The notes beneath the pieces are model-generated. The model saw nothing but the letters and a program-made list of their open reading frames with translations. It searched no databases and was not told the DNA's origin. A stretch of DNA of 64,000 nucleotides. Source: Algoriphagus sp. AK58 (GTDB lineage: Bacteria; Bacteroidota; Bacteroidia; Cytophagales; Cyclobacteriaceae). The position numbers were made by a program, and so were the translations under genes. Below, piece by piece: positions 17,618 to 27,179 of this stretch (positions are counted from its first letter, which is position 1; each line of letters opens with the position of its first letter). Where the stretch lies: contig NZ_QEIG01000004.1 in assembly GCF_014324365.1 (NCBI RefSeq), positions 62,001-126,000 on the forward strand, given 5' to 3'.

Positions 17618-18318
17618 TTAAGTCCCAGGTTCAAATACAGCAACTGCGCGTACCGGTGAGCCTGTTCCACCTCTGATTTTCAAAGGTAAGGCAATAAAGC
17701 GAAAACGCCCTCTATTGATTAATCGGTAGAGATTGATCATATTTTCATAGTGCGTAAACCCCAATTCCCCGCAAATTTGATGAACTTCTTTATTTTAAAC
17801 TTTTGGAACACCCGGAGACATGGTTTCTACTCCAAAGGCTGAAATTTTCCTCTCTCCTAACCAACGCGCGGCGGCGGCTGATATTCCGGGACCATTACTC
17901 CAGTGTTCTGTACCGAAATATTTCCTGTAATGGTCCGTGTATATCAAAACGGTATCTCCTTTTTTAATTCCGACTTTGGCTTTGTGGCAAGCCTCTTCCA
18001 TATCAGCGGGTTCTATCAGCTCTTTCAAGTTTTATGTGAAAAATCCAAACAGATCCCTTCGGTATAAAACATGGAAAGAGGCATCGTATCAATGGATTGT
18101 CCTGCAAAGGATCTCCCCATGTGACTTAGTGCATCCACGTGAGTTCCTGTGTGTTCGCTTAACTCCAAGCGATAGACGCTTGGGGTCATGGTAGTCGGAT
18201 TGGGGATCTTGTCCCACTGTTCATGCGTGGCATGGATACTCATTTGAACTTCCGGAAGTCCATGATACACGGGCATTCCTACAAATATTTCCTGGCTGAG
18301 GTCAATTATTTCTACCAT
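17618..18318 (-). pseudogene. Broken cyclase-family (kynurenine formamidase-like) gene
   Basis: Three pieces of one protein can be read. Piece 1 (18318-18025) has LSQEIFVGMPVYHG and the metal motif HTGTHVDALSHM. Piece 2 (18028-17795) continues with ELIEPADMEEACH and ends at SPGVPKV. The same frame, past an in-frame TAA at 17795-17797, continues as NKEVHQICGELGFTHYEN and ends with GGTGSPVRAVAVFEP and a TAA at 17618. One frameshift near 18025-18028 and one premature stop therefore inactivate the gene. Intact relatives are metal-dependent hydrolases/cyclases of the PF04199 family. The well-preserved sequence suggests recent loss, or sequencing errors. Confidence 0.85.
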
Positions 18319-18953
18319 ATTATCTATTTCTCAAGCTTACCAAAACCTTTCCGAAGTGCGGTACTGGACGGGCATCTCATTTCACACTAGCCCTTAGGAT
18401 CCCTACCGGGTGGAGCTGTTGCAAAAAATCTTTATCGAGCTAAATGTACTACCGATTTCACCAAACTCCAATGTATAAGTCTGGGGAAGTCTTGCATGAT
18501 TCTTATAGACCACACCCATGCTTTAGCCCTATTCTTAAAAGACAAGTGGGAAAATTTCATGCTACAAACCTTGGCTCTCATTTCTGCACATGGTACGAGT
18601 AAATATCAAACCCAAAAGACATAGGAGTAGAGCCTTGTCCTGTTTGGAATATCAAAACCTAAAGCCTTATCTTAAAAAACAAACATGAAGACCTGTCCCT
18701 TATAATATTAAAATACAAATCATCAAAAAATAATTATATTTCAAGTTTTAAAAAATTGAAAAAATAAAACAAAAATAAATAAAACAATGAAACATCCTTG
18801 TTAAAATTAAACATTAAAAAAATATAAACAAAAGTATTGAAATAAGGTTTTTTTGAAAACATTATCATTAATAACAAGGTAATTTAACCCTATATTTAAG
18901 CACAATTGATCCTATATTATTTTACTTGATTTTTGAATTTTATATACAAAAAA
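18319..18953. other. Intergenic region, AT-rich leader of the GAF/PAS gene
   Basis: About 630 bp. The first part has mixed composition without an ORF. From about 18,690 it becomes strongly A/T-rich up to the start codon at 18954 and must hold that gene's promoter. No clear -33/-7 pair was assigned and no RNA gene was recognised. Confidence 0.4.
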
Positions 18954-21275
18954 ATGAAATCTGCTATTGACGACATTAATTTGTTGCTTTCGGCAAAGAC
19001 CGAACAAGATCAATTACTGGATGAAATCACCAATCTGGCCGCTTATACCTGTGATTGCCGGGTAGGTCTGATTGTTTTGTTGGGATCTGAAAAGCAGGTT
19101 TTCAAATCTTCGTATGGCTTTGACCTCAAGGAAACACCACTTGAATATTCGGTTTGTCAAAAAATAAAACAGGAGAAATTGGATTTTTTACTGATTGAAG
19201 ACCTTCATGCTGATCAGGAATTTCAAGGCCACCCCGCTTATCAGGAGCTAGGTATCAGGTTTTACGCAGGGTATCCTCTAAAATCAGAAAGTGGGGAAAT
19301 TTTCGGGACATGCTGTGTATTGGACTATGAACCCAAAACATTAACCACCTATCAAATAAAAAACTTGGGGATACTAACCAAGCAGGTATCTAATCTTATT
19401 GAAATCCATAAACAAAATTACCAGGTCAAAAAAGAAAAAGAGAAACTGGAAATATGGAAAGATACAATTTATGACATAGCTAAAGTTGCTAAAATAGGAG
19501 CTATCATTATTGATTATACCAAAGAAAAAATAGTTATCAGCGACTATACCAGAAAATTTCTGGAGATTGAGGAAACCAAGTCGTATACTTTTGAATGGTT
19601 TTTACAATTAGAGCATACTTTCTCCAATGCATTTGAAGAATTACTTGTAGAAGTAAAAAGAAATATAAGGGAGCATAACTCCGGGAATGGAGTATTCAAT
19701 TACCAATTGAATCGTCAGAATCGGAGCTTTCAAGTAAACTATTCCTTCAACGAAACCAACCTAACCATAACCTTTAAAGACATCTCCAGTATCAGCAAGC
19801 TTGAGCATGATTTGCTTCGGTACAAATCCTTGATGGAAGAAGTAGAGCGGCAAAGGATGATTGGTGCATGGGAGTTTAATATTAAAGAGAACTCTATCTT
19901 TTGGACTCAAAACACCTACAAAATTTATGGGATCAGTACGGATACTCCTCTTACCCTGGATTTTGTTAAAAGCTTTTATCCGGATGACAGCTACATCCAA
20001 ATGGAGAATGACTTCTCAGCCTGTATTGCCACGGGAAATCCCTACAGCAATATTTATCGATTTAAGTCTTACCAAGGGGAGTTAAAATGGGTGAAGGTAG
20101 TCGCCAATCCCCTTATGGAAAATGGCGTCGTTCAAAAGGTAATTGGGAGTTTCCAGGATGTAACAGAGGATACGGAGCTGAAAATCCATCTAAACGGTAC
20201 AAATGTATTGTTGGAAAAACGAACACTTCTACTGGAAAGTCTGGTAAATAATAATACCTTTTTCATCTTTAGAATGACCTCTTCCAGGGAAATTGTATTT
20301 GTAAATGAGTATTACAAAACCCACTTTGGCTTTGAGGACAATTTTGAGGCAGGTCAGATGGTTGATACTTCGGTTTTAGACGAAATCAGTCTGAAGGAAT
20401 CTGAAAAAATGGCAGTCGATGCGATCAATAATCCAGGAAACATTTACCGGGCAATTCTCAAACAATACACTAAAAAGGGAAAAGAAATTTATTGCGAGTG
20501 GGATGTGGTGTTTCTTGGAGACCAAATCTCCGAAGGCTTGCTCTGGATTGGGCGTGACATTACGGAACAAATCAAGCAGAAGAAGGAACTATCCCGTATT
20601 ACCAACCTCACTTCCTTTCTAAACGCAAAGTTGGTTGAGTTTAACAATATCACTTCCCATTTATTCAGAGGACAAATCGCTAACCTGGCAGGAATATACC
20701 GTCTGATTGAGCTTTCCCATTCCTACGAGGAAAAGATCAAGTTTCTGAATTTATCCAAAAGCTGTCTGGATAAAATAGAAGAAATAATTACTGACTTGGA
20801 TGCTATTACGAGAATAGATTTACCTCAATCCGCGGAATACGAACCGATCGATGTCAGGTTTATGGTATTGGAGGTGATCAATAAGTACTTTCCATATTTC
20901 AACAATGAATTCAATACGTTAAAGGTATTGATCCCGGATGATTTTCTCATCTTATCTGCCCCTTACTATATTCGGCTTGCGCTCAATCAAATCTTTTCTT
21001 TTTCCTATAAAAATCGAAACAAAGAGCTTCCCTTCGATATCACGATAAAAGCTTTTCAAGAAAGTAACGACTACGCCACACTGGAGTTGAGAGTTTATTT
21101 ACCTCTACTCAAAGAAGGGTTTGAAGATCAAGATTTGGGTAGCTTGCCTGAACTAGAAGCTTGGAAGCTTAAATCCTCATCCACCTTGATGGAATTAATC
21201 AACGGTCACCTTTCTATATCCTCTTTAACCCAAGGTTATATACTCTTTAAATTAACTATACCCAATGTTTTGTAA
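18954..21275 (+). CDS. GAF/PAS sensor protein with degenerate histidine-kinase core
   Basis: 773 aa from the ATG at 18954 (a TTG 21 bp upstream is less likely). The N-terminus is a GAF domain (about 15-155; VCQKIKQEKLDFLLIEDLH, FYAGYPLKSESGEIFGTCCV). Then follow three PAS-like units ending in TFKDISS, GSFQDVTEDT and GRDITEQIK. The C-terminus has a DHp-like helix with TSHLFRGQIANLAGIYRL, keeping the His, and a segment (about 650-770) where the ATPase should be. The N-box is blurred (RLALNQIFSFSYKNR) and no G1/G2 glycine motifs are visible. It overlaps the response regulator gene by 11 bp, so the two act together. Kinase activity is doubtful. Confidence 0.85.
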   Translation: MKSAIDDINLLLSAKTEQDQLLDEITNLAAYTCDCRVGLIVLLGSEKQVFKSSYGFDLKETPLEYSVCQKIKQEKLDFLLIEDLHADQEFQGHPAYQELGIRFYAGYPLKSESGEIFGTCCVLDYEPKTLTTYQIKNLGILTKQVSNLIEIHKQNYQVKKEKEKLEIWKDTIYDIAKVAKIGAIIIDYTKEKIVISDYTRKFLEIEETKSYTFEWFLQLEHTFSNAFEELLVEVKRNIREHNSGNGVFNYQLNRQNRSFQVNYSFNETNLTITFKDISSISKLEHDLLRYKSLMEEVERQRMIGAWEFNIKENSIFWTQNTYKIYGISTDTPLTLDFVKSFYPDDSYIQMENDFSACIATGNPYSNIYRFKSYQGELKWVKVVANPLMENGVVQKVIGSFQDVTEDTELKIHLNGTNVLLEKRTLLLESLVNNNTFFIFRMTSSREIVFVNEYYKTHFGFEDNFEAGQMVDTSVLDEISLKESEKMAVDAINNPGNIYRAILKQYTKKGKEIYCEWDVVFLGDQISEGLLWIGRDITEQIKQKKELSRITNLTSFLNAKLVEFNNITSHLFRGQIANLAGIYRLIELSHSYEEKIKFLNLSKSCLDKIEEIITDLDAITRIDLPQSAEYEPIDVRFMVLEVINKYFPYFNNEFNTLKVLIPDDFLILSAPYYIRLALNQIFSFSYKNRNKELPFDITIKAFQESNDYATLELRVYLPLLKEGFEDQDLGSLPELEAWKLKSSSTLMELINGHLSISSLTQGYILFKLTIPNVL

Positions 21276-21666
21276 AAGTATCACTATCATTGACGATGAT
21301 CCTATAAGCATTATTTTAAGCAAAAAGTTGTTAGAAAAATACAATGTATTAACTGATGGTATTCAGTTCAATTCCTTTACCTCTCCCATCGCTGGCCTTG
21401 ATTTCATCAAGGCACATAAAAATGAAGAAACTTTAAACATACTTTTACTGGACATTAATATGCCGGAGATGAGCGGGTTTGAAGTGCTTAATGAACTTAG
21501 CAAGCTTAATCTGAAAAATTTTAACGTATTCATGCTTACCTCCTCAATTTCCGATTCTCATAGGGATACTGCTTATGAGTACGAACTGGTAAAAAAATTC
21601 TTTAGGAAACCTTTGCTGGAGGAGGCTATTCTTGAAATAAATAGGTACCTGGGTTTTAAGGAATGA
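21265..21666 (+). CDS. Single-domain response regulator coupled to the GAF/PAS protein
   Basis: 133 aa, receiver domain only. Seen: the acidic cluster in ITIIDDDP, the phosphorylation site Asp in LLLDINMPEMSG, Thr/Ser in FMLTSS and Lys in FFRKP. Its ATG lies inside the 3' end of the preceding sensor gene (11-bp overlap), indicating coupled translation and a partner relationship. No output domain. It ends 48 bp before the convergent wzc gene, with a hairpin in between. Confidence 0.92.
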   Translation: MFCKSITIIDDDPISIILSKKLLEKYNVLTDGIQFNSFTSPIAGLDFIKAHKNEETLNILLLDINMPEMSGFEVLNELSKLNLKNFNVFMLTSSISDSHRDTAYEYELVKKFFRKPLLEEAILEINRYLGFKE

Positions 21667-21673
21667 GTGGTCA

Positions 21674-21695
21674 TCCTGCTTCCGTAGAAGCAGGA
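21674..21695. repeat. Hairpin between convergent genes, same type as at 7740 and 8054
   Basis: TCCTGCTTC and GAAGCAGGA are perfect 9-bp arms around CGTA. The sequence and the following ACAAC match the hairpins in the 7.7-8.1 kb repeats. It sits between the stops of two convergent genes and may act as a bidirectional terminator, although there is no T-run. Confidence 0.6.
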
Positions 21696-21714
21696 CAACC
21701 TAAGACTCGAAGAA

Positions 21715-24162
21715 TCAGCTTTTCCTTCTTAACGCCCGTTTCCACCAAGGAAGCTGCACCTCGTCGTGATAACCGTAGGAATTGCTGCCGTAGCCATAAC
21801 CATACCCATATCCGTAACCATAACCATATCCTTTGTCGATATGCAGGTCGTTCAGGATTCCATAGATTTTGGTCACTCCGCCTTTTTCTACCAGGTTGTT
21901 CAAAATCTGAGAATTACCCTTCATCGAATATCCTTGTCTAAACACGTAGAAATTGACATCCGAATACGAGAAAAGTTCCTTGGTTTCAGACACCAGACCT
22001 ACCGGAGGACAGTCGAATACCACTACATCGTATTGTTCTTTGATCTCTTTGACGATTTTACCAAACTTTTCCTGAAGCAATAATTCGGCAGGGTTTGGTG
22101 GGATGGGGCCGGAAAGGATCACATCCAAATTCTCATATCCGGAAGGTTTGATCACTTCTTTCCAAGAGACCGAGCTACTTAAGCAAGTACTCATCCCCTT
22201 ATCATTGACCAATCCGAAATCTTGGGCGATTCGAGGTTTGCGCAAATCCAATCCGATCAGGATAGTCTTTTTCCCCATCAGGGCAAAAACCGAGGCCACG
22301 TTCATGGATACGAAGGTTTTTCCCTCACCTGAAATCGAAGAGGTAAACAAAAGCGTAAGCTTGTCTTTTTGAGGACTCAGGTAGGTAAGATCTGCTCTTA
22401 GGGAACGGAACGATTCCGTAACGGTTGACCTTGGATTATTCAATACCGGAAGAGCATCTCCTGAATTATTTCTGCCGATCATCCCGATCAGAGGAACTTT
22501 GATTTGCTTCTCCAGTTCTTTTGGATCCTCGATTTTGGTATTCAGGAAGTCCTTCACCGTGATGAATCCTATGGGCAGGATCAATCCCAAAATCAAGCCT
22601 ATCAGCAAGTTGAGCGACTTTTTAGGAGCAACGGGCAATTGCCCGGACTTGGCATAGTCCAAGATCATATTGCTCGGCATATTGGAGGCTTTGGTGATTT
22701 CTGCCTCTGCCTTCTTCTGAAGAAAATAGATGTAAATATTTTCGTTGATGGTAAACTGACGCGTGTAGCTAAGGAGGTTACGCTCCGTTTCAGGCAGTTG
22801 ATTGATGTCCCGCTCGATCATCCGGATCTGAGAAGTCAAATTGGAGATCAGATTTTGGGTATTTGTGATTGCCGAATTTACGTTTTCCTGCAAGGCTTTG
22901 GACGTACTTTGAATTCGGGCATTGATGTCTCTTACCTGTGGAGTTTGGTCTGAGAAATTGGCAGTCAATCTCACCCGGTCTGCCTGCAATTCGGAAAGAT
23001 TTTGTACCAATGCATTTAACAAGGGATCTGTAGTACCCACAATGGAGGGAGCGATCAAATCCCCTGTCTGACTGTTTTTCAAATAATCATTTAAGGTCTG
23101 CAGGTATTTGAGATTAATCTCATTCAGGCTTTTATCTTTCTCCAATTCCTGAAGTCTGGCAAAAATGACCGATCCCTCTTGGGAAAGGTTGAAAATCTTG
23201 TTTTCAGAGCGATACTGCTGCAGTTTGGTTTCCGAAAAGCGAAGGGAGTCCGTGATCCCGCTCAATTGCTGATCGATAAATCGAATGGTATTTTCAGCTG
23301 TCCGGTTTTTATCATCCAATTCCCGCTGAAGATAGGTTTCCATCAGCTTGTTCAGGTAATCTACTCCCATTCGGCGGAGTGGTGTTTCCAAACCCAAAGT
23401 CAGGATTGAACTCTGCTTATTGGTGGGAGCAACAGAAATATTCTGAGTCAATTGCAGCGCCAAAGAAGGAGTATCCACCAATCTGAAAAACAGGATTTCA
23501 CCTGGCAGAGCGGAAACTTTTTCCACCGTAAACTCAAAAAATTCATTGCTTACCGGCTTCCCGAATTCAAACACAGACTGAACCAATTCGAGGGATTCCA
23601 GCTGGGATTTATAATTTGGGTCCTTTGGGTTAAAAAGCTGAAATTCATTTTCTTCCACACTTAATTCAAAGGTAGTTTCGTCAATTACCTCCAGACGAAA
23701 TAAGCCTCCCACAGCCTGATCTTTTGTCCAGTCCACCTTGACAAAAATCGGCACATTCCCATAGACCTGCTGTTTGGAAAAAATCCCATCCCGGAAATAT
23801 TGGACGTTCATCTCCAGTTGGCTAAGCGTAGATTGGGCAAGAGAATATGACTTCAGGACTCCTATCTCATTTTCAATATTACTTTTTCCCTGCAAGCCCA
23901 TTAGACCCGCTGTAGCGAATAGGTCAGCTCCCAAGGAAGTGTTTTCGTCCTTGATGATCACCGTGGACTCTACCTTATAGATTGGGGTAGCAAAACGGTT
24001 GAAGAGAAAGGCCGAAACAATTCCCAAAAAGGCAAAAAGAATAATCCAGGGCCAATACTGTAGGTAGTTGAATAGAATGACTTTCAAATCAATCTCATCA
24101 TCTTGGTGAATTACGAATGGATTGGAAGAATTCGTGGGATTTTGAGGAGTATTCGGATACAT
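21715..24162 (-). CDS. wzc: Polysaccharide co-polymerase / tyrosine autokinase (Wzc-like)
   Basis: 815 aa. The order is Wzz-type N-terminus with a membrane segment (about 35-55), a long periplasmic part with coiled coil, a GNVR-type segment before the second membrane helix (about 515-535, LNLLIGLILGLILPIGF), then a cytoplasmic bacterial tyrosine kinase. The kinase has Walker A SSISGEGKT (near residue 611), Walker A' GLDLRKPR and Walker B VVVFDCPPV. The C-terminal tail has about eight Gly-Tyr dipeptides (about 777-792, genomic 21787-21834), probably the autophosphorylated tyrosine cluster. It starts 2 bp after the wza stop. Wzc and Wza control export of exopolysaccharide or capsule. No glycosyltransferases are next to the pair. 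Confidence 0.95.
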   Translation of the reverse strand: MYPNTPQNPTNSSNPFVIHQDDEIDLKVILFNYLQYWPWIILFAFLGIVSAFLFNRFATPIYKVESTVIIKDENTSLGADLFATAGLMGLQGKSNIENEIGVLKSYSLAQSTLSQLEMNVQYFRDGIFSKQQVYGNVPIFVKVDWTKDQAVGGLFRLEVIDETTFELSVEENEFQLFNPKDPNYKSQLESLELVQSVFEFGKPVSNEFFEFTVEKVSALPGEILFFRLVDTPSLALQLTQNISVAPTNKQSSILTLGLETPLRRMGVDYLNKLMETYLQRELDDKNRTAENTIRFIDQQLSGITDSLRFSETKLQQYRSENKIFNLSQEGSVIFARLQELEKDKSLNEINLKYLQTLNDYLKNSQTGDLIAPSIVGTTDPLLNALVQNLSELQADRVRLTANFSDQTPQVRDINARIQSTSKALQENVNSAITNTQNLISNLTSQIRMIERDINQLPETERNLLSYTRQFTINENIYIYFLQKKAEAEITKASNMPSNMILDYAKSGQLPVAPKKSLNLLIGLILGLILPIGFITVKDFLNTKIEDPKELEKQIKVPLIGMIGRNNSGDALPVLNNPRSTVTESFRSLRADLTYLSPQKDKLTLLFTSSISGEGKTFVSMNVASVFALMGKKTILIGLDLRKPRIAQDFGLVNDKGMSTCLSSSVSWKEVIKPSGYENLDVILSGPIPPNPAELLLQEKFGKIVKEIKEQYDVVVFDCPPVGLVSETKELFSYSDVNFYVFRQGYSMKGNSQILNNLVEKGGVTKIYGILNDLHIDKGYGYGYGYGYGYGYGSNSYGYHDEVQLPWWKRALRRKS

Positions 24163-24164
24163 TT

Positions 24165-24974
24165 TTAATTGGTAAACAAATTAATAACCAACAAGACAGC
24201 CGTTAAAACAGAGCTAAACAAAAGAAGGGACTGGGCCGCATTTTCACCTGCGCCGACCTCTCTCACCTTCATGGGCTCGGCATAGAGTTGGTCATTGGGT
24301 TGAATAAAATAAAAAGGGGATTTAATCAAATTTCTATCGTTGAGGTTGATCCGGTGGAGCTTGGTGCCTTCCGGATACTGGCGGATAAGCATTATTTCAT
24401 CCCTCTTCGCCACTACATTCAAGTCACCGGCATTGGCGATGGCTTCAAAAATGGTCATTCTGTCCTGAAGCACCACAAATTTTCCCGGTCTCCGAAACTC
24501 TCCCAAGGCCGAGTAACGAATCCCTCCAAGTTTGACTTTGACATACACTTCGGTGACCACATATTCCTTCAGGCGTTTTTCAATTTCAATTCTGGCTTCC
24601 TCGATGGTCTTGTCTTTGACATTTACTTCTCCGATGATGGGCAGACGGATATTTCCGTTTCTATCTACCGTGTAACCCGTCATGTAATAGATGTCCCCTC
24701 CGCCTTGGGCCATTTGCATTCGCATGGCATTGACATTTTCAGTAGAGGTATTGAATCCATTTTTCAAAAGATCATCCACGGTCTGCACATTCACATCGAT
24801 GATATCGTTGTATTGTAGTTTGTATTCGGGAATTTCGTAGGAAATCAATTCACCCTCAGAAATCTGTTCTTTGTCTTCTAAATTTTGAAGGTAGATGATT
24901 TTTTCATTGGAAACACAGGAGATCACCAGGCCGCACAACAGGATCCACAACCCTCCTTTCAAAAGATTTTTCAT
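24165..24974 (-). CDS. wza: Polysaccharide export outer-membrane lipoprotein (Wza-like)
   Basis: 269 aa. A lipoprotein signal peptide ends at the lipobox LVISC near residue 20. Then comes the Poly_export domain (about 50-150; YKLQYNDIIDVNVQTVDDL, GNIRLPIIGEVNVKDKTIEEA) and an SLBB-like domain (YSALGEFRRPGKFVVLQDRMTIFEAIANAGDL). A C-terminal hydrophobic helix (LLLFSSVLTAVLLVINLF) resembles the helix that in Wza crosses the outer membrane or anchors the protein. First gene of a two-gene operon with wzc. A possible -7 box (TATGTTTG on the minus strand) lies at 25009-25016. Confidence 0.93.
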   Translation of the reverse strand: MKNLLKGGLWILLCGLVISCVSNEKIIYLQNLEDKEQISEGELISYEIPEYKLQYNDIIDVNVQTVDDLLKNGFNTSTENVNAMRMQMAQGGGDIYYMTGYTVDRNGNIRLPIIGEVNVKDKTIEEARIEIEKRLKEYVVTEVYVKVKLGGIRYSALGEFRRPGKFVVLQDRMTIFEAIANAGDLNVVAKRDEIMLIRQYPEGTKLHRINLNDRNLIKSPFYFIQPNDQLYAEPMKVREVGAGENAAQSLLLFSSVLTAVLLVINLFTN

Positions 24975-25008
24975 AGAAATTTACTAGTCAAAACGATCAA
25001 AAACCCGA

Positions 25009-25016
25009 CAAACATA
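25009..25016 (-). promoter_or_regulatory. Candidate -7 promoter box of wza-wzc
   Basis: On the minus strand this reads TATGTTTG, fitting the Bacteroidota -7 consensus TAnnTTTG, 35 bp upstream of the wza start. A matching -33 TTTG at the usual spacing is not clear. The rest of the 330-bp gap up to 25304 holds a short GC hairpin (about 25,045-25,062) followed by a T-run, and otherwise nothing recognised. Confidence 0.4.
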
Positions 25017-25304
25017 CAGGAAAAAGCTCAAATTTTCTTTGATTCCCCCAATCGGGGAAGCATTTTTTTATTGAAGGTACGAGACTTGGGATACCAGGAT
25101 CTTGGGATTTGGGAACGAGTTGGAATAGGCAAGTCGGATTTTTCCTGCTTCTTCCGACATAGGTCTTCGGTAAAGTTGACTACTCTAGGATCTGTTTTCT
25201 CTCGGCCCGCTTTGGCGGGAGATTCAAGGATTCAAAGGGGAGAGGAAGTTGGCTTGGAATAGTCCATGTTTAATGAACACCTACCAAAAACCCTAAAGAA
25301 TTGC

Positions 25305-27161
25305 TCATTCCTCCATTACCCAATCCCCTCTCCAATCCACTTCCTTCCGGAAAAAATCAAGAAGTCTATCCAGAAGTACAGAGACTTCTCTTCTGTTCAA
25401 CTTTTTATCCATGGTAAACTGTCCCGGTAAACCGGTCTCTTTCCAAGTCTGGGCTACCAGGGATTCACTCAAATCCGGTCGAATGGGACTTAGAAGTTTG
25501 ATCAGTCGGTCTCCGATCAGGTAATCCCCTGAGGCTCCCCAGAAATCTTTCAGCTCGGGATAAAAAGGTCTCAGACCATCTACTACCTCAAATTCTGTAG
25601 CCAGTCGCTCAGGATAATACCAGGTTTGGTTGGCCCAAAGATAGGGCACTCCCTCTCCTTTGAAGATCCCTGTGGCTCCTGCCTTTTGCATGGCCTGAAA
25701 ATGGGGATCAGCAGGATTCATATCCAGGAAAGGCATAATGTAGGCCTTTTGATCCAAGAGAACTTGTTGCACTTCACGAATGGAAACCTCGGAAAGGGGC
25801 TTTTTATTTCTTAAGGCCACTGTAGCCAATACACCTGCCGCATGCCCTATGCCCAACACCACCGGTTGAAGCCGGGTAGCTCCATTCACAATATTGGATA
25901 CAGAAATGCTCTTTTCGGCAAGAATCAAGGCGGGGTGATTTTGAGGAATCAGGGCACCTAGAGGAACATTGTAGGAAGGAACCCGGATTTTAATAAAATC
26001 AATGGCAGGGGCTTCGAGATTTTTCTTATGGTGGTGGTCTATGGTATAATCTCCAACGGCCACGCCGGTGCGATACAGTGGGCTGGGTGCCGAGTAAGGG
26101 TTTCGTACGTAAGGAAGTGTAAAATCCACCAATCCCCGGTATCTTCTGGATTCCCGATGGTAGGGAATCATAGGGAGATCATCCTGGGTGGGGTATTCCT
26201 CTTCGGCCAATCCTAAGTGCCTGAATCCCAATTCATGTTGAATGTAGTAGACAAAGCGAAGGGTGGTCTGTTTCGCTTTTTCGAGTTCTTTCTCCCTTTC
26301 TTCCGGACTCATTTCCACCAGATTGACATAATGGTCATTGCCGCAATTGGGCCAGTTGATCATGTATTTGCCATTGGGAAGCTTACCGTAATCCAGCATT
26401 TTACCACAGTCTAGGGTCGGCGCATCGTCAGTGGTTGGATCTGCATGGGCACAGGCACAGGCAAATTCAGCCGGATCGTAGTTGGCAGGCTTTGGGATGG
26501 TTTTATTCGCTCCCTGACCATAATCCTGAAGGGTGGCCACATAGGTCAGGTCTTGGACAATGTCATTTGCCTGTTCGGGAGCAAACTCCTCCCCTATTTC
26601 AGCTCGGGCATCCATTCCCAATCGGTAAGGCAAACCTTGGGCAGCAGCTACGTCTCCCAGCTCGGTAGCATCGATGAGCATGGGCGCTGTGATTTGGAAT
26701 TCCTTGCCATTTTGCACATACACTACGGTCCAGATGCCATTGGAGTAGCTGGCTGATTTCCAATGACTTTGGAATTTCACCTGGAGGCTAGGCACGGAGG
26801 CGGCCATTTTCTGAAGGATTTGATTTCCTACTTTGGGTTCGAAAAGCGTATTGCTCACCCAACCGGTGGAGAGTTTTTCCGGTCCACCGTAATAGGTTTC
26901 CAGCTCTTTTCGGAACTCTCCCCAAATCCCCGAGGGTAATCGGTGATTGCCATCGATAGCCGAGACTCCGGCAGCTGTGAGCATTCCTCCCAGCCAAGGG
27001 GTGGGTTCGAGAATGAGCGTTTGGGTTCCCAATCGACCGGCGGCGATTCCCGCAGCGGTTCCACTCGCTCCTCCGCCGACAATGATTAACTCTACCTGCT
27101 GTTGGGCTTGGAGGTGGGTGAAGAAGAAGAAAAGAAAAAGGTAAATGAGGAGTTTTTTCAT
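25305..27161 (-). CDS. Secreted FAD-dependent oxidoreductase (FAD_oxidored family)
   Basis: 618 aa. A signal peptide ending near LQAQQ is followed at once by the dinucleotide-binding motif LIIVGGGASGTAAGIAAGRLG and the ILEP strand end, then TPWLGGMLTAAGVSAIDG, characteristic of the PF12831-type FAD oxidoreductases. A second FAD-binding region is IDATELGDVAAA. The C-terminal part has LSPIRPDLSESLVA-like helices. Export before the flavin fold implies Tat-independent secretion or periplasmic folding; its substrate is unknown. Last gene of the chitin-type locus, 18 bp after the ROK kinase gene. Relatives are often annotated xanthan lyase-like, without clear biochemical support. Confidence 0.85.
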   Translation of the reverse strand: MKKLLIYLFLFFFFTHLQAQQQVELIIVGGGASGTAAGIAAGRLGTQTLILEPTPWLGGMLTAAGVSAIDGNHRLPSGIWGEFRKELETYYGGPEKLSTGWVSNTLFEPKVGNQILQKMAASVPSLQVKFQSHWKSASYSNGIWTVVYVQNGKEFQITAPMLIDATELGDVAAAQGLPYRLGMDARAEIGEEFAPEQANDIVQDLTYVATLQDYGQGANKTIPKPANYDPAEFACACAHADPTTDDAPTLDCGKMLDYGKLPNGKYMINWPNCGNDHYVNLVEMSPEEREKELEKAKQTTLRFVYYIQHELGFRHLGLAEEEYPTQDDLPMIPYHRESRRYRGLVDFTLPYVRNPYSAPSPLYRTGVAVGDYTIDHHHKKNLEAPAIDFIKIRVPSYNVPLGALIPQNHPALILAEKSISVSNIVNGATRLQPVVLGIGHAAGVLATVALRNKKPLSEVSIREVQQVLLDQKAYIMPFLDMNPADPHFQAMQKAGATGIFKGEGVPYLWANQTWYYPERLATEFEVVDGLRPFYPELKDFWGASGDYLIGDRLIKLLSPIRPDLSESLVAQTWKETGLPGQFTMDKKLNRREVSVLLDRLLDFFRKEVDWRGDWVMEE

Positions 27162-27179
27162 TTTAGGTTTGATTAATTA

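Noticed and set aside
21663-21941. Plus-strand ORF rich in His/Asn opposite the end of wzc
   Set aside because: It is the complement of the Gly-Tyr repeat region; the composition bias explains the open frame.
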